DNA of 64,000 nt, taken from positions 1,116,001 to 1,180,000 of the forward strand of contig NZ_CP060828.1 of NCBI RefSeq assembly GCF_014489635.1, given 5' to 3'. The position numbers and the translations under genes were made by a program. This DNA is from Streptomyces roseirectus. GTDB taxonomy: Bacteria > Actinomycetota > Actinomycetes > Streptomycetales > Streptomycetaceae. Position 1 is the first letter of the stretch; each line of letters opens with the position of its first letter. A model generated the notes under the pieces. That model saw only the letters and a list, made by a program, of their open reading frames with translations, was not told the DNA's origin and ran no database searches. This document shows positions 7,391-15,999 of this stretch, in pieces.

Positions 7391-9409
7391 TCAGCCGTCG
7401 AGGCGCACGACCCGGACGGCGCCCGCGGGGACCGCGAGGTGGCCGGTGGCGCGCTCGCCCGTCAGGAGTTCGGTGCCGGAGGTCTCCAGCGCCACCTTGA
7501 CGTCGGCGTCGGTGTGGTTGATCGCGAAGAGGTGGTCGGCGCTCTCGCCGGAGCGGCGCACGACCTCGACGTCGCGGGGCAGGTCGCGCGGCGCGATCCC
7601 GGCGTCGGCGGCGGCACCGGCGAGCAGCGTGTCGAGGCCGTCGGCGCCGAGGCGGGTGGCGACGTACCAGGCGCTGCCCCGGCCGAGGCGGTGGCGGGTG
7701 ACGGCGGGCCGGCCCGCGGCGAGGCCGTCGGTGAACGACCAGACGGTCTCGGCGCCGCGCGGCACGACGAACTCACTCCACACGTCGCCGGTCAGCTCGG
7801 CCCCGTCGGGACCGGTGAGCCGGACGGACTCGCCCTCCAGCAGCGGCGAGAACTCCTCCACCGTGAGGCCGAGGACGTCACGCAGGGCGCCCGGGTAGGC
7901 GCCGTCGTGCACGGCGTCGTGCTCGTCGACGATGCCGGAGAAGAAGGAGACGACGAGGGTGCCGCCGCCCTCGACGTAGGCGCGGAGGTTGGCCCCGGCG
8001 GCCTCGGTCATCAGGTAGAGGGCGGGGACGACGACCATCGGGTACGTCGACAGGTCGGACTCCGGGTGGGCGAAGTCGACGGTGAGGTGGCGGTCGTACA
8101 GGGCCTCGTAGAAGGCGTCGGCGCGCTCGCGCGCGTCGGCGTCCTCGCTGGGCCGCCAGGCGAGGTTCTGCGCCCACCAGGACTGCCAGTCCCACAGGAC
8201 GGCGACGTCGGCCTCGGTGCGCGAGCCCTTGATGGACGTCAACGAGTCGAGACAGGCGCCGAGTTCGACGACCTCGCGCCACACGCGCGTGTCGGTGCCG
8301 CCGTGCGGGACCATCGAGGAGTGGAACTTCTCGGCGCCGCGCCGGGACTGGCGCCACTGGAAGAACATCGCGCCCTCGGAGCCGCGGGCGACGTGCGCGA
8401 GGGAGTTGCGGGCCATCTGGCCGGGCGCCTTCGCGGGGTTGCGGGGCTGCCAGTTGATGCCCGAGGTGGAGTGCTCCAGGAGGAGCCAGGGGGCGCCGGC
8501 GCCGACGGAGCGGGTGAGGTCGGCGGCCATCGCGAGGTTGACGTGGGTGCGGCGGCCGTCGGTGATCAGGTAGTGGTCGTTGGTGACGATGTCGACCTCG
8601 CGGCCCCAGGCCCAGTAGTCGACGGAGTCGCACTGGCTGAGGGCGGTCATGAAGTTCGTCGTCACGGGGACGTCCGGCGCGAGGCGGTGCAGGATGTCCC
8701 GCTCCGCGCGGAAGTTCTCGCGCATCGTGGCGTCCGCGAACCGCTTGTAGTCGAGGGCCTGGCCGGGGTTGCCGACGGTCGGGGCGGTGCGCGGCGGGTT
8801 GATGTCGTCGAAGCTCGCGTAGCGCTGGCCCCAGAAGGCGGTGCCCCAGGCCGTGTTGACGGCCTCGATGGTGCCGTAGGTGCGCTCCAGCCAGCGGCGG
8901 AAGTGGGCGGCGCAGGAGTCGCAGTAGCACGCGGAGACGGGGACGCCGTACTCGTTGTGGACGTGCCACATCGCGAGCGCCGGGTGGTCGCCGTAGCGCT
9001 CGGCGAGCCGCGTGGTGATGTTCGCGGCGGCGGCGCGGTAGTCGGTGTTGCTGTGGCAGATGGCGCCGCGAGAGCCGAACGCGTAGCGGGTGCCGTCGGC
9101 CGCGACCGGCAGGGCCTCGGGATGCTCGCGGTAGAACCACACGGGCGGGACGACCGTGGGGGTGGCGAGGTCGACCCGGATGCCGTTGTCGTGCAGCAGG
9201 CCGATGATCCGGTCGAGCCAGCCGAAGTCGTACGCGCCGCGCGCGGGCTCCAGGAGGGCCCAGGAGAAGATGCCGACGCTGACCATGGTGACGCCGGCCT
9301 CGCGCATGAGGCGGACGTCCTCCTGCCAGACGGTTTCCGGCCACTGCTCCGGGTTGTAGTCCCCACCGAAGGCGAGCCTGGTCAGGCCCTTGGGGCTGGT
9401 CTCCGGCAT
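7391..9409 (-). CDS. Cytoplasmic beta-galactosidase, GH42
   Basis: Hydrolyses imported galacto-oligosaccharides to galactose. The 672-aa length and three-domain layout match GH42: TIM barrel (about 1-390), trimerisation domain (about 395-600, beginning ADVAVLWDWQSWWAQNL) and a small C-terminal beta domain. The acid/base is E153 in MWHVHNEYG and the nucleophile E312 in WLLLEHSTSG. Four cysteines (C118, C161, C163, C166) form the structural zinc site found in many members. No signal peptide is seen, so it acts inside the cell. It is divergent from the ABC importer operon, with LacI-type operator sequences in the shared 183-bp region. Confidence 0.95.
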   Translation of the reverse strand: MPETSPKGLTRLAFGGDYNPEQWPETVWQEDVRLMREAGVTMVSVGIFSWALLEPARGAYDFGWLDRIIGLLHDNGIRVDLATPTVVPPVWFYREHPEALPVAADGTRYAFGSRGAICHSNTDYRAAAANITTRLAERYGDHPALAMWHVHNEYGVPVSACYCDSCAAHFRRWLERTYGTIEAVNTAWGTAFWGQRYASFDDINPPRTAPTVGNPGQALDYKRFADATMRENFRAERDILHRLAPDVPVTTNFMTALSQCDSVDYWAWGREVDIVTNDHYLITDGRRTHVNLAMAADLTRSVGAGAPWLLLEHSTSGINWQPRNPAKAPGQMARNSLAHVARGSEGAMFFQWRQSRRGAEKFHSSMVPHGGTDTRVWREVVELGACLDSLTSIKGSRTEADVAVLWDWQSWWAQNLAWRPSEDADARERADAFYEALYDRHLTVDFAHPESDLSTYPMVVVPALYLMTEAAGANLRAYVEGGGTLVVSFFSGIVDEHDAVHDGAYPGALRDVLGLTVEEFSPLLEGESVRLTGPDGAELTGDVWSEFVVPRGAETVWSFTDGLAAGRPAVTRHRLGRGSAWYVATRLGADGLDTLLAGAAADAGIAPRDLPRDVEVVRRSGESADHLFAINHTDADVKVALETSGTELLTGERATGHLAVPAGAVRVVRLDG

Positions 9410-9436
9410 GGATCTTCTCCCGTTTGATCGACCTCT

Positions 9437-9540
9437 TGGGAACGTTCACAGGCGGCTGCGGCGTTCGGGGCCCAACATAACCGCACAGCAACAACCATTG
9501 ACAAGTGTCCGGGATGTTTCTCTACTGTGAACGCTCACAG
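9437..9540 (+). promoter_or_regulatory. Promoter of the galactoside ABC operon with two LacI-type operators
   Basis: TTGACA (9498-9503) and TCTACT (9521-9526) are 17 bp apart. The palindrome CTGTGAACGCTCACAG (9525-9540) overlaps the -10 box and start point, the classic position for a LacI-family repressor. A second imperfect site, TGGGAACGTTCACA (9437-9450), lies nearer the GH42 start. The likely repressor is the LacI gene at 12737. Confidence 0.8.
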
Positions 9541-9592
9541 AAGCATGACAGGCCGCCGCGCGAGGCGGGGGCCCAGGTCAGGGGAGAGTTCC

Positions 9593-10915
9593 ATGCCGAA
9601 CACGAAGCGCCGTCGCCTCGTGGCCACCGCCATCGCCGTCACCCTCGGCGCCACCGCGCTCGCCGCGTGCGGGTCGTCCGACGGCGACGGTGGGTCCGAG
9701 TCCTCCGGTCCGGTCTCGCTGACGTACTGGACCTGGACGCCCGGCATGGACAAGGTCGTCAAACTCTGGAACGACGGCCCCGGCAAGGCCGACCAGATCA
9801 AGGTCACCGCCCAGAAGCAGGCGTCCGGTGACGACCTGGTCGCCAAGATCCTCACCGCGCACAAGGCGGGCAACGCCCCCGACCTGGTGCAGGCCGAGTA
9901 CCAGGCGCTGCCCACGCTGGTCTCCAACGACGTCCTCGCCGACATCTCCAAGAACGTCGGCGACGCCAAGTCCAAGTTCGCCGACGGCGTCTGGCAGCAG
10001 ACCACGCTGGGCACGGACGCCGTCTACGCGCTCCCCCAGGACGTCGCGCCGATGATGTTCTACTACCGCGAGGACCTGTTCAAGCAGTACGGCCTGACCG
10101 TCCCCACCACCTGGGACCAGTTCGCCGAGACGGCCCGCGCGCTGAAGAAGAAGTCCCCGGACACCGACCTGACGACGTTCTCCGCGAACGACTCCGGCCT
10201 CTTCGCGGGCCTCGCCCAGCAGGCCGGCGCCAAGTGGTGGACGACCTCCGGCGACAAGTGGAAGGTCGCCATCGACGACCCGGCGACGAAGAAGGTCGCG
10301 AGCTTCTGGGGCGGCCTCGTCAAGGAGGGCGCCATCGACAACCAGCCGATGTACACGCCCGCCTGGAACAAGGCGCTCGACACCGGCAAGCAGATCGCCT
10401 GGGTCTCCGCCGTGTGGGCGCCCGGCACGCTCTCCTCCGCCGCCCCCTCCACCAAGGGCAAGTGGGCCGTGGCCCCGCTCCCCCAGTGGACGTCGAGCGG
10501 CAGCGTCACCGGCAGCTGGGGCGGCTCCTCCACCGGCGTCACCAACGACTCCAAGCACAAGACGGCCGCCGCGAAGTTCGCGACCTGGCTGAACACGAAC
10601 GGCGACGCCCTGAACGCCCTCGCCAAGGAGGGCGGCATCTACCCGGCGTCCACCTCCGCCCAGCTCTCCGGCGCCTTCACCCGGCCGCCGGAGTACTTCA
10701 CCAACCAGCCCGACTTCTACAAGATCGCCGCGAACGTCGCCAAGACGACCGCGCCCTCGGCCTGGGGCCCGAACGTCAACGTCGCCTACACGACGTTCAA
10801 GGACGCGTTCGCCACCGCCGCGAAGAACAAGTCGGACTTCACGGCCGCGCTCGCCAAGATGCAGGCGGACACCGTCGCCGACATGAAGAAGCAGGGCTTC
10901 GAGGTCTCCGAGTGA
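9593..10915 (+). CDS. Sugar ABC transporter, extracellular substrate-binding lipoprotein
   Basis: Family 1 (MalE-like) solute-binding protein of 440 aa. It begins MPNTKRRRLVATAIAVTLGA with a lipobox ALAAC, so it is a membrane-anchored lipoprotein. YWTWTPGMDKVVKLWND and the long alpha/beta body with MYTPAWNKALDTGKQIAWVS match sugar binders. The ATG at 9593-9595 follows AGGGGAGAG. It is the first gene of a three-gene importer with permeases overlapping at 10912 and 11835. Context points to galacto-oligosaccharides. No ATPase is encoded here; Streptomyces sugar importers usually share MsiK, which is encoded elsewhere. Confidence 0.92.
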   Translation: MPNTKRRRLVATAIAVTLGATALAACGSSDGDGGSESSGPVSLTYWTWTPGMDKVVKLWNDGPGKADQIKVTAQKQASGDDLVAKILTAHKAGNAPDLVQAEYQALPTLVSNDVLADISKNVGDAKSKFADGVWQQTTLGTDAVYALPQDVAPMMFYYREDLFKQYGLTVPTTWDQFAETARALKKKSPDTDLTTFSANDSGLFAGLAQQAGAKWWTTSGDKWKVAIDDPATKKVASFWGGLVKEGAIDNQPMYTPAWNKALDTGKQIAWVSAVWAPGTLSSAAPSTKGKWAVAPLPQWTSSGSVTGSWGGSSTGVTNDSKHKTAAAKFATWLNTNGDALNALAKEGGIYPASTSAQLSGAFTRPPEYFTNQPDFYKIAANVAKTTAPSAWGPNVNVAYTTFKDAFATAAKNKSDFTAALAKMQADTVADMKKQGFEVSE

Positions 10916-11838
10916 AAACCGCACGCCGGCAGTCGTACGGGGTCAAGTCGGCCCCGTACGGCTTCCTCCTCCCCGGAATCATCCTGTTCGCCCTCTTCTT
11001 CGCCCTGCCCATCGGCTACGCCCTCTACCTGAGCTTCCGCAAGGTCCACGTCTCGGGCCTGGGCCTCGGCTCGGGGGCGCGGAAAGAGGTCTGGGCGGGC
11101 CTGGAGAACTACTCCGACGCCCTCTCCGACAGCGAGCTGCTGCACGGCGCGCTGCGCGTCTTCGGGTACGGCCTCATCGTCGTCCCCGTCATGCTGGGCC
11201 TCGCGCTGCTGTTCGCGCTGATGCTCGACGCGGACAAGGTGCGCTTCACGCCGTTCACGCGGCTCGCGATCTTCCTGCCGTACGCGATCCCCGGCGTGGT
11301 CGCCGCACTGCTGTGGGGCTTCCTGTACCTGCCGGACGTCAGCCCGTTCTACTGGGTGCTCGACAAGCTGGGGATGCCGCAGCCGGACCTGCTGGACGGC
11401 GGGCCGCTGTACCTCGCGCTGTCGAACATCGCGGTGTGGGGCGGCACCGGCTTCAACATGATCGTCATCTACACCGCGCTCCAGGCGATCCCCGTCGAGG
11501 TGTACGAGGCCGCCAAGCTCGACGGGGCGACGCCGCTGCAGATCGCGCTGAGGATCAAGATCCCGATGGTGGCGCCGTCGCTGGTGCTCACCTTCTTCTT
11601 CTCGATCATCGCCACGCTCCAGGTGTTCAACGAGCCGACGACCCTCAAACCGCTCACCAACTCCGTGTCCACGACGTGGAGTCCGCTGATGAAGGTCTAC
11701 CAGGACGCCTTCGGCAACGGTGACATCTACCGGGCGTCCGCCCAGGCCGTGATCATCGCCTTCGCCACGCTGGTGCTCTCCTTCGGCTTCCTGCGCGCCG
11801 CGAACCGCCGTTCCAAGCAGGAGGAGGGAGCCCGATGA
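10912..11838 (+). CDS. Sugar ABC transporter permease 1 (MalF type)
   Basis: 308-aa inner-membrane permease with six predicted helices. It begins KTARRQSYGVKSAPYGFLLP and has the EAA loop VYEAAKLDGATPLQIALRIK that contacts the ATPase. The GTG start at 10912-10914 overlaps the stop of the binding-protein gene (GTGA); the open frame continues upstream through that gene but is not coding there. It forms the channel with the next gene product. Confidence 0.92.
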   Translation: MKTARRQSYGVKSAPYGFLLPGIILFALFFALPIGYALYLSFRKVHVSGLGLGSGARKEVWAGLENYSDALSDSELLHGALRVFGYGLIVVPVMLGLALLFALMLDADKVRFTPFTRLAIFLPYAIPGVVAALLWGFLYLPDVSPFYWVLDKLGMPQPDLLDGGPLYLALSNIAVWGGTGFNMIVIYTALQAIPVEVYEAAKLDGATPLQIALRIKIPMVAPSLVLTFFFSIIATLQVFNEPTTLKPLTNSVSTTWSPLMKVYQDAFGNGDIYRASAQAVIIAFATLVLSFGFLRAANRRSKQEEGAR

Positions 11839-12740
11839 GTTCTCTTGCCGTCCACAAGGTCCCCTCGGCCGCAGGTACTACGGGTACGGCCCACAAAAAG
11901 CCTCCACTGCGCCGCCGGATCGCGCTGCTCCCGACCGTCACCCTGCTCATCGGGGCCGTCTACTGCCTGCTGCCGGTCGCCTGGGTGGTCATCGCGTCCA
12001 CCAAGTCCGGCACCGAACTCTTCTCGACGTTCACGTTCTGGCCGGGTTCGGGCCTCGTCGACAACGTCAAGGAGCTCAACGCCTACCGCGACGGCGTCTA
12101 CTGGCAGTGGATGGGCAACTCCGCCCTGTACGCCGGACTCGGCGCGCTGCTGTCGACGTGCGTGTCCGCGTTCAGCGGCTACGCGCTCGCGATCTACCGG
12201 TTCCGGGGCCGCGAGTCGATGTTCAACGTCCTGCTCGCGGGCGTCCTGATGCCGCCGATCATCCTCGCCGTCCCGCAGTACCTGCTGATGGCGAAAGCCG
12301 GCGTCACCGACTCCTACGTCTCGGTGCTGCTGCCGCAGATCCTCTCCCCCTACGGCGTCTACCTGGCCCGTATCTACGCGAGCGCGGCCGTCCCGGCGGA
12401 CGTCGTCGAGGCGGGCCGGATGGACGGCGCGAGTGAGTGGCGGATCTTCACCCGGATCGCGCTGCCGATGATGGTGCCCGGCCTGGTGACGGTGTTCCTG
12501 TTCCAGTTCGTCGCGATCTGGAACAACTTCCTGCTGCCGTACATCATGCTCAGCGACGACACCAAGTTCCCCATCACGCTCGGTCTGTTCACCCTTCTCA
12601 AGCAGGGCGCCGCGGCCCCCGCCCTCTACACGCTGGTGATCACCGGCGCGTTCCTCGCGGTGCTCCCGCTGGTCGCGCTCTTCCTGGTCATCCAGCGGTT
12701 CTGGAGCCTCGATCTGCTCTCGGGAGCCGTAAAGTCATGA
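11835..12740 (+). CDS. Sugar ABC transporter permease 2 (MalG type)
   Basis: 301-aa permease partner with six helices, beginning MSSLAVHKVPSAAGTTGTAH, and the EAA motif VVEAGRMDGASEWRIFTRIA. The ATG overlaps the previous stop by 4 bp (ATGA), and its own stop overlaps the ATG of the LacI regulator in the same way, so the importer and its repressor are made from one tightly coupled message. Confidence 0.92.
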   Translation: MSSLAVHKVPSAAGTTGTAHKKPPLRRRIALLPTVTLLIGAVYCLLPVAWVVIASTKSGTELFSTFTFWPGSGLVDNVKELNAYRDGVYWQWMGNSALYAGLGALLSTCVSAFSGYALAIYRFRGRESMFNVLLAGVLMPPIILAVPQYLLMAKAGVTDSYVSVLLPQILSPYGVYLARIYASAAVPADVVEAGRMDGASEWRIFTRIALPMMVPGLVTVFLFQFVAIWNNFLLPYIMLSDDTKFPITLGLFTLLKQGAAAPALYTLVITGAFLAVLPLVALFLVIQRFWSLDLLSGAVKS

Positions 12741-13768
12741 CCATGAGCACTCCGGGGGGCAGGCGCAAGCCGCCGACCATCCACGACGTGGCACGCGAGG
12801 CCGGTGTCTCCCGGGGCACGGTCTCGCGCGTCCTCAACGGCGGCCACTACGTGAGCCCTTCGGCCCAGGAGGCGGTCAACGCCGCGATCCGCAAGACGGG
12901 TTACGTCGTCAACCGGCACGCCCGCTCGCTCATCACCGGGCGATCGGACTCCGTGGGCTTCCTCCTGACGGAGCCTCAGGAGCGGTTCTTCGAGGACCCC
13001 AACTTCAACGTGCTCCTCAGCAACTGCACCCAGGCGCTCGCCGCGCACGACATCCCGCTGCTGCTGATGCTGGCCGGCACGGAGGACGAGCGGCGCCGCA
13101 TCACGCGGTACATCACCGCCGGTCACGTCGACGGGGTGCTGCTGGTCTCCAGCCACTCCGGGGACCGGGTCGCCGAGGAGCTGCGCGCGGCGGGCGTCCC
13201 GCTCGTGCAGTGCGGCAAGCCCATGGGGCTGCGCTCCAAGGTGAGTTACGTGGCGGCCGACGACCGTGACGGCGCCCGGGACATGGTCCGCCACCTGCTG
13301 TCGCTGGGGCGGCGCCGGATCGGCGTGGTCAGCGGCCCACTGGACACGCCCGGCGGCGTCGACCGGCTCGCCGGGTACAAGGAGATCCTGACGGAGGCGG
13401 GCGTCGGGATCGACGAACGGCTCATCGTCGACGGCGACTACAGCCGTGCCAGCGGTGAGGCGGGCGCGGAGCGGCTGCTCGCGCAGGCCCCCGACCTCGA
13501 CGCGATGTTCGTCGCCTCCGACCTGATGGCGCAGGGCGCGCTCGCGGCGCTGAAGCGGGCGGGGCGCCGGGTCCCCGAGGACGTGTCGGTGGGCGGTTTC
13601 GACGACTCCGCCGCCGCCCTGGAGGCGACGCCGGCCCTGACGACCGTCCGCCAGCCCTACGACCGGATCAGCACCGAGATGGTCCGAGTGCTGCTCGCGC
13701 AGATCGGCGGGGAGGACCCGGCGGCGGTGATCCTGCCGACGGAGCTGGTGAAGCGGGACTCGACGTGA
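12737..13768 (+). CDS. LacI-family transcriptional repressor of the galactan locus
   Basis: 343-aa repressor: HTH at residues about 13-60 (TIHDVAREAGVSRGTVSRVL), then a periplasmic-binding-protein-like effector domain with VGFLLTEP, HVDGVLLVSS, YVAADDRDGARDMV and VGGFDDSAAA. It is the last gene of the importer operon, joined by an ATGA overlap, so it is autoregulated. The palindromes at 9437-9540 are its probable operators, and galactose or a galactoside its likely inducer (inference from context). Confidence 0.92.
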   Translation: MTMSTPGGRRKPPTIHDVAREAGVSRGTVSRVLNGGHYVSPSAQEAVNAAIRKTGYVVNRHARSLITGRSDSVGFLLTEPQERFFEDPNFNVLLSNCTQALAAHDIPLLLMLAGTEDERRRITRYITAGHVDGVLLVSSHSGDRVAEELRAAGVPLVQCGKPMGLRSKVSYVAADDRDGARDMVRHLLSLGRRRIGVVSGPLDTPGGVDRLAGYKEILTEAGVGIDERLIVDGDYSRASGEAGAERLLAQAPDLDAMFVASDLMAQGALAALKRAGRRVPEDVSVGGFDDSAAALEATPALTTVRQPYDRISTEMVRVLLAQIGGEDPAAVILPTELVKRDST

Positions 13769-13981
13769 GGGGAGCGTCGGGGTGAGACGGGGGGCGCGTC
13801 CGTGCCGGGGAGGGCCGGGCGCGTCCCCTCATGAGGGGGTAGGGGCACGGGCCACGGGGGAGCCCGTGCCCCCTCTCTCGTACGCCGGCCGCCCGACCGG
13901 TCAGTTTCGGAGAAGCGGTTCCCCGATGCCCGGCCTAGCGTGGGAGCACAGCACGCAGCCGAGCAGCACGAGGAGCACCCC

Positions 13982-14173
13982 ATGTCCGCCGGAGTCCAGA
14001 CGATCATCTACCCCGTGAAGGACCTCACCGCCGCGAAGGCCGTCTTCGGCGCCCTGCTCGGCGTCGAGCCGTACGCGGACACCCCTTACTACGTCGGCTA
14101 CAAGGCGGCCGGCCAGGACGTCGGCCTCGACCCGAACGGCCACGGCAAGGGCCTGACCGGCCCGGTGCCCTAT
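13982..14173 (+). pseudogene. VOC-family protein gene, 5' half, interrupted by an IS200/IS605-type element
   Basis: Encodes MSAGVQTIIYPVKDLTAAKA and continues to GKGLTGPVPY, the first 64 residues of a VOC protein of about 120 residues. Reading then runs into the inserted element at 14174. The remainder resumes with the next codon (TGG) at 15818, so the insertion point can be placed to the base. The ATG at 13982-13984 follows GAGGAG. Confidence 0.85.
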
Positions 14174-14222
14174 CGGTGATCTTGGCCGGTGCTCCCGCGT
14201 CCACGCGGGGGTGTAGGCCATC

Positions 14223-14470
14223 TCAAATTGGTTCTCGATGTACTGGCGTACGGCGGTCAGCGGTGCACCGCCGCAGCTTCCGGCGAGGAGACGCCCTTGA
14301 GGGAGTTGACCAGCTTGGAGAGCTGGACCTTCGGCGGGTAGTGCACCAGCAGTGGACTGGGCGCGCTCGCCGTTGAACTCCTTCAGCTCCACCTCGAAGT
14401 CGGCGCACACAGCCCGCATGAACTCTTCGCGAATATCGGAGATGCTTCCCAGCGTAGTGACATGCGCCAA
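14223..14470 (-). pseudogene. tnpA remnant (Y1/HUH transposase of IS200/IS605)
   Basis: Pieces of a Y1 transposase are recognisable in different frames: FMRAVCADFEVELKEFNGER, then VHYPPKVQLSKLVNSLKGVS, then GGAPLTAVRQYIENQ. The HUH stretch between the first two pieces is damaged (His changed, frame lost) and the segment with the catalytic Tyr between the last two is deleted, so no active transposase can be made. It is divergent from tnpB. Confidence 0.8.
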
Positions 14471-14516
14471 TACCATGGCGATTGTTCCGGCCAACACGTG
14501 GAGAAAGGAGGGGAAG

Positions 14517-15779
14517 TTGAAGCGTCAGCGCGGCCATAAGGCGCGTCTGTACCTGACCCCCTCCCAGCTCGCGACGGCCGACGGGCAGGGGCACGCGGCC
14601 CGCGCCATGTGGAACTGCCTGCACTCCTGGTGGACGATGCTCCCCAAGGACAAGCGCACCCTTCAGGCGGCCGACGCCGCGATACGGCAGTCCCGTAAAG
14701 ACCTCGACTTCCTCGGCGCTCTGCCCGCGCAGGCCGCTCAGCAGGTCCTCAAGACGTACTTCCGCGCCTGGGTGAACTGCTGGGAAGGCCGGGCCGGCGA
14801 ACCGAACTTCAAGGCCCGGTTCCGCTCCCGCATGGCCATCGACATCCCCCAGGGGCGCGACCTCCAGATCGTGCGCCTGGGCCGCCGGTGGGGCCGCATG
14901 TGGGCACCGAAGATCGGGCACGTGCTGTTCCGCTGGACCAAAGACCTCCCCGTCGGCAAGCGCGCCGGCAAGTCGAACAAGGTCACCGGCGCCCGGCTGG
15001 TGAAGGAGGCCGACGGCTGGCACGTCGTCTTCCGCGTCCAGACCGAGGTACCCGACCCCGAGCCCCACACCGGCCCCACGGTCGGCATCGACCGGGGCAT
15101 CACCAAGCCCCTCGCCCTCTCCGACGGCACGTTCCGCGAACACGGGGACTGGCTGACGCCTGGCGAGAGTGAACGTCTGCGCCGCCTGGAGAAGGAGTCC
15201 GCCCGCAAACGCCACACCCGAAAGAAGGGCGAGAAGACGTCCAGGCGTCTCGCCCGCACCTATGACCAGATCGCCCAGCTCCGCGCAAAAGCCAAGCGCC
15301 GGGCCGTCGACTGGCAGCACAAGACCACCACCACTGTCGCCGAGACGTTCTCCCGGGCCGGAGTGGAAGACCTGGCCATCACCAACATGGTCAAGTCCGC
15401 CAAGGGCACCGTGGAAGCCCCCGGTACACGCGTCCGCCAGAAGGCAGGACTCAACCGCTCCATCGCCCAGGAAGCATGGGGCCGCACGGTCACCCTCCTC
15501 GAATACAAGATGGCCGACCGAGGCGGAATCGTGGTGAAGGTACCCGCACCGAACACCTCGCGCCGCTGCTCGGCCTGCGGCTTCATCACCCTCGGCAGCC
15601 GGGAGACCCAAGCGCGCTTCGTGTGCAAGAACCCCGACTGCGGTTTCGAGTGCAACGCGGACACCAACGCATCGAGGAACATCGATCACGCCGCCGGACT
15701 GGCGGTGTCAGGGCGTGGAGCCGTAGCCGATGGGCAGGCTGAGAAGCGTCAACCACCCGCTCAGCCGCGCGCGGCCTGA
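14517..15779 (+). CDS. tnpB: TnpB, RNA-guided nuclease of an IS200/IS605-type element
   Basis: 420-aa TnpB. The TTG start at 14517-14519 is chosen because AAAGGAGGGG lies just upstream and homology starts at MKRQRGHKARLYLTPSQ. The RuvC triad looks intact: D192 in VGIDRGITKP, E284 in AGVEDLAITN and D382 in CNADTNASRN. The zinc finger has C351, C354, C370 and C375. Characterised TnpB proteins cut DNA next to a short motif using a guide RNA from the element's right end and help retain the element. Here the partner tnpA is dead, so tnpB persists alone. Confidence 0.92.
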   Translation: MKRQRGHKARLYLTPSQLATADGQGHAARAMWNCLHSWWTMLPKDKRTLQAADAAIRQSRKDLDFLGALPAQAAQQVLKTYFRAWVNCWEGRAGEPNFKARFRSRMAIDIPQGRDLQIVRLGRRWGRMWAPKIGHVLFRWTKDLPVGKRAGKSNKVTGARLVKEADGWHVVFRVQTEVPDPEPHTGPTVGIDRGITKPLALSDGTFREHGDWLTPGESERLRRLEKESARKRHTRKKGEKTSRRLARTYDQIAQLRAKAKRRAVDWQHKTTTTVAETFSRAGVEDLAITNMVKSAKGTVEAPGTRVRQKAGLNRSIAQEAWGRTVTLLEYKMADRGGIVVKVPAPNTSRRCSACGFITLGSRETQARFVCKNPDCGFECNADTNASRNIDHAAGLAVSGRGAVADGQAEKRQPPAQPRAA

Positions 15780-15817
15780 GAAGGGATTCCGCCCCGTCAC
15801 GGGGCGGAGGAAGTCAA
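15690..15817 (+). ncRNA. Putative omega/reRNA scaffold of TnpB
   Basis: In this family the guide RNA overlaps the 3' end of tnpB and ends at the right boundary, with the guide read from the flank. The element's last 30 bases hold a strong stem-loop (15789-15807) followed by GGAGGAAGTCAA. The predicted guide is therefore the VOC sequence from 15818. The 5' limit is a guess. Confidence 0.45.
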
Positions 15818-15924
15818 TGGCACGTCACCGACCTGCGCGGGGACGTCGGCGACGGCCGGCTGATCGCCTCGGTGCGGGACGGGGACGGAAACTCGTCGGC
15901 CTGCTCCAGGACCCCGTCTCCTGA
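15818..15924 (+). pseudogene. VOC-family protein gene, 3' half, after the inserted element
   Basis: Resumes the interrupted gene with WHVTDLRGDVGDGRLIASVR. Compared with normal VOC proteins it lacks about 15 residues between LRG and DVGDGR, and one base is missing after GDGN. Restoring that base gives the expected ending VGLLQDPVS and the stop at 15922-15924. The gene is thus broken three ways: insertion, deletion and frameshift. Confidence 0.75.
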
Positions 15925-15999
15925 GGGCCGTCCGCCGCCGTGCTCGGTGGCACTTTTCGCGCACTCATCAACCGTTCATTCGGGTGTTACGGTCGCGTC

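Larger units (their letters stand above)
14174..15817 (+). mobile_element. IS200/IS605-family element: intact tnpB, decayed tnpA
   Basis: 1644-bp insertion defined by the split VOC gene. No target duplication is present, as expected for this family. Subterminal hairpins sit near each end: CCCGCG/CGCGGG at 14194-14209 and CCGCCCCG/CGGGGCGG at 15789-15807. The left third carries a minus-strand tnpA remnant and the rest a plus-strand tnpB. With TnpA broken, movement would need help from another element. Confidence 0.85.

Noticed and set aside
7001..9427. 808-codon open frame on the plus strand
   Set aside because: Exact antisense of the GH42 gene, Gly/Val/Arg-rich noise.
14223..15689. 488-codon minus-strand frame through tnpB
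   Set aside because: Shadow of tnpB; only its far end touches the real tnpA remnant.
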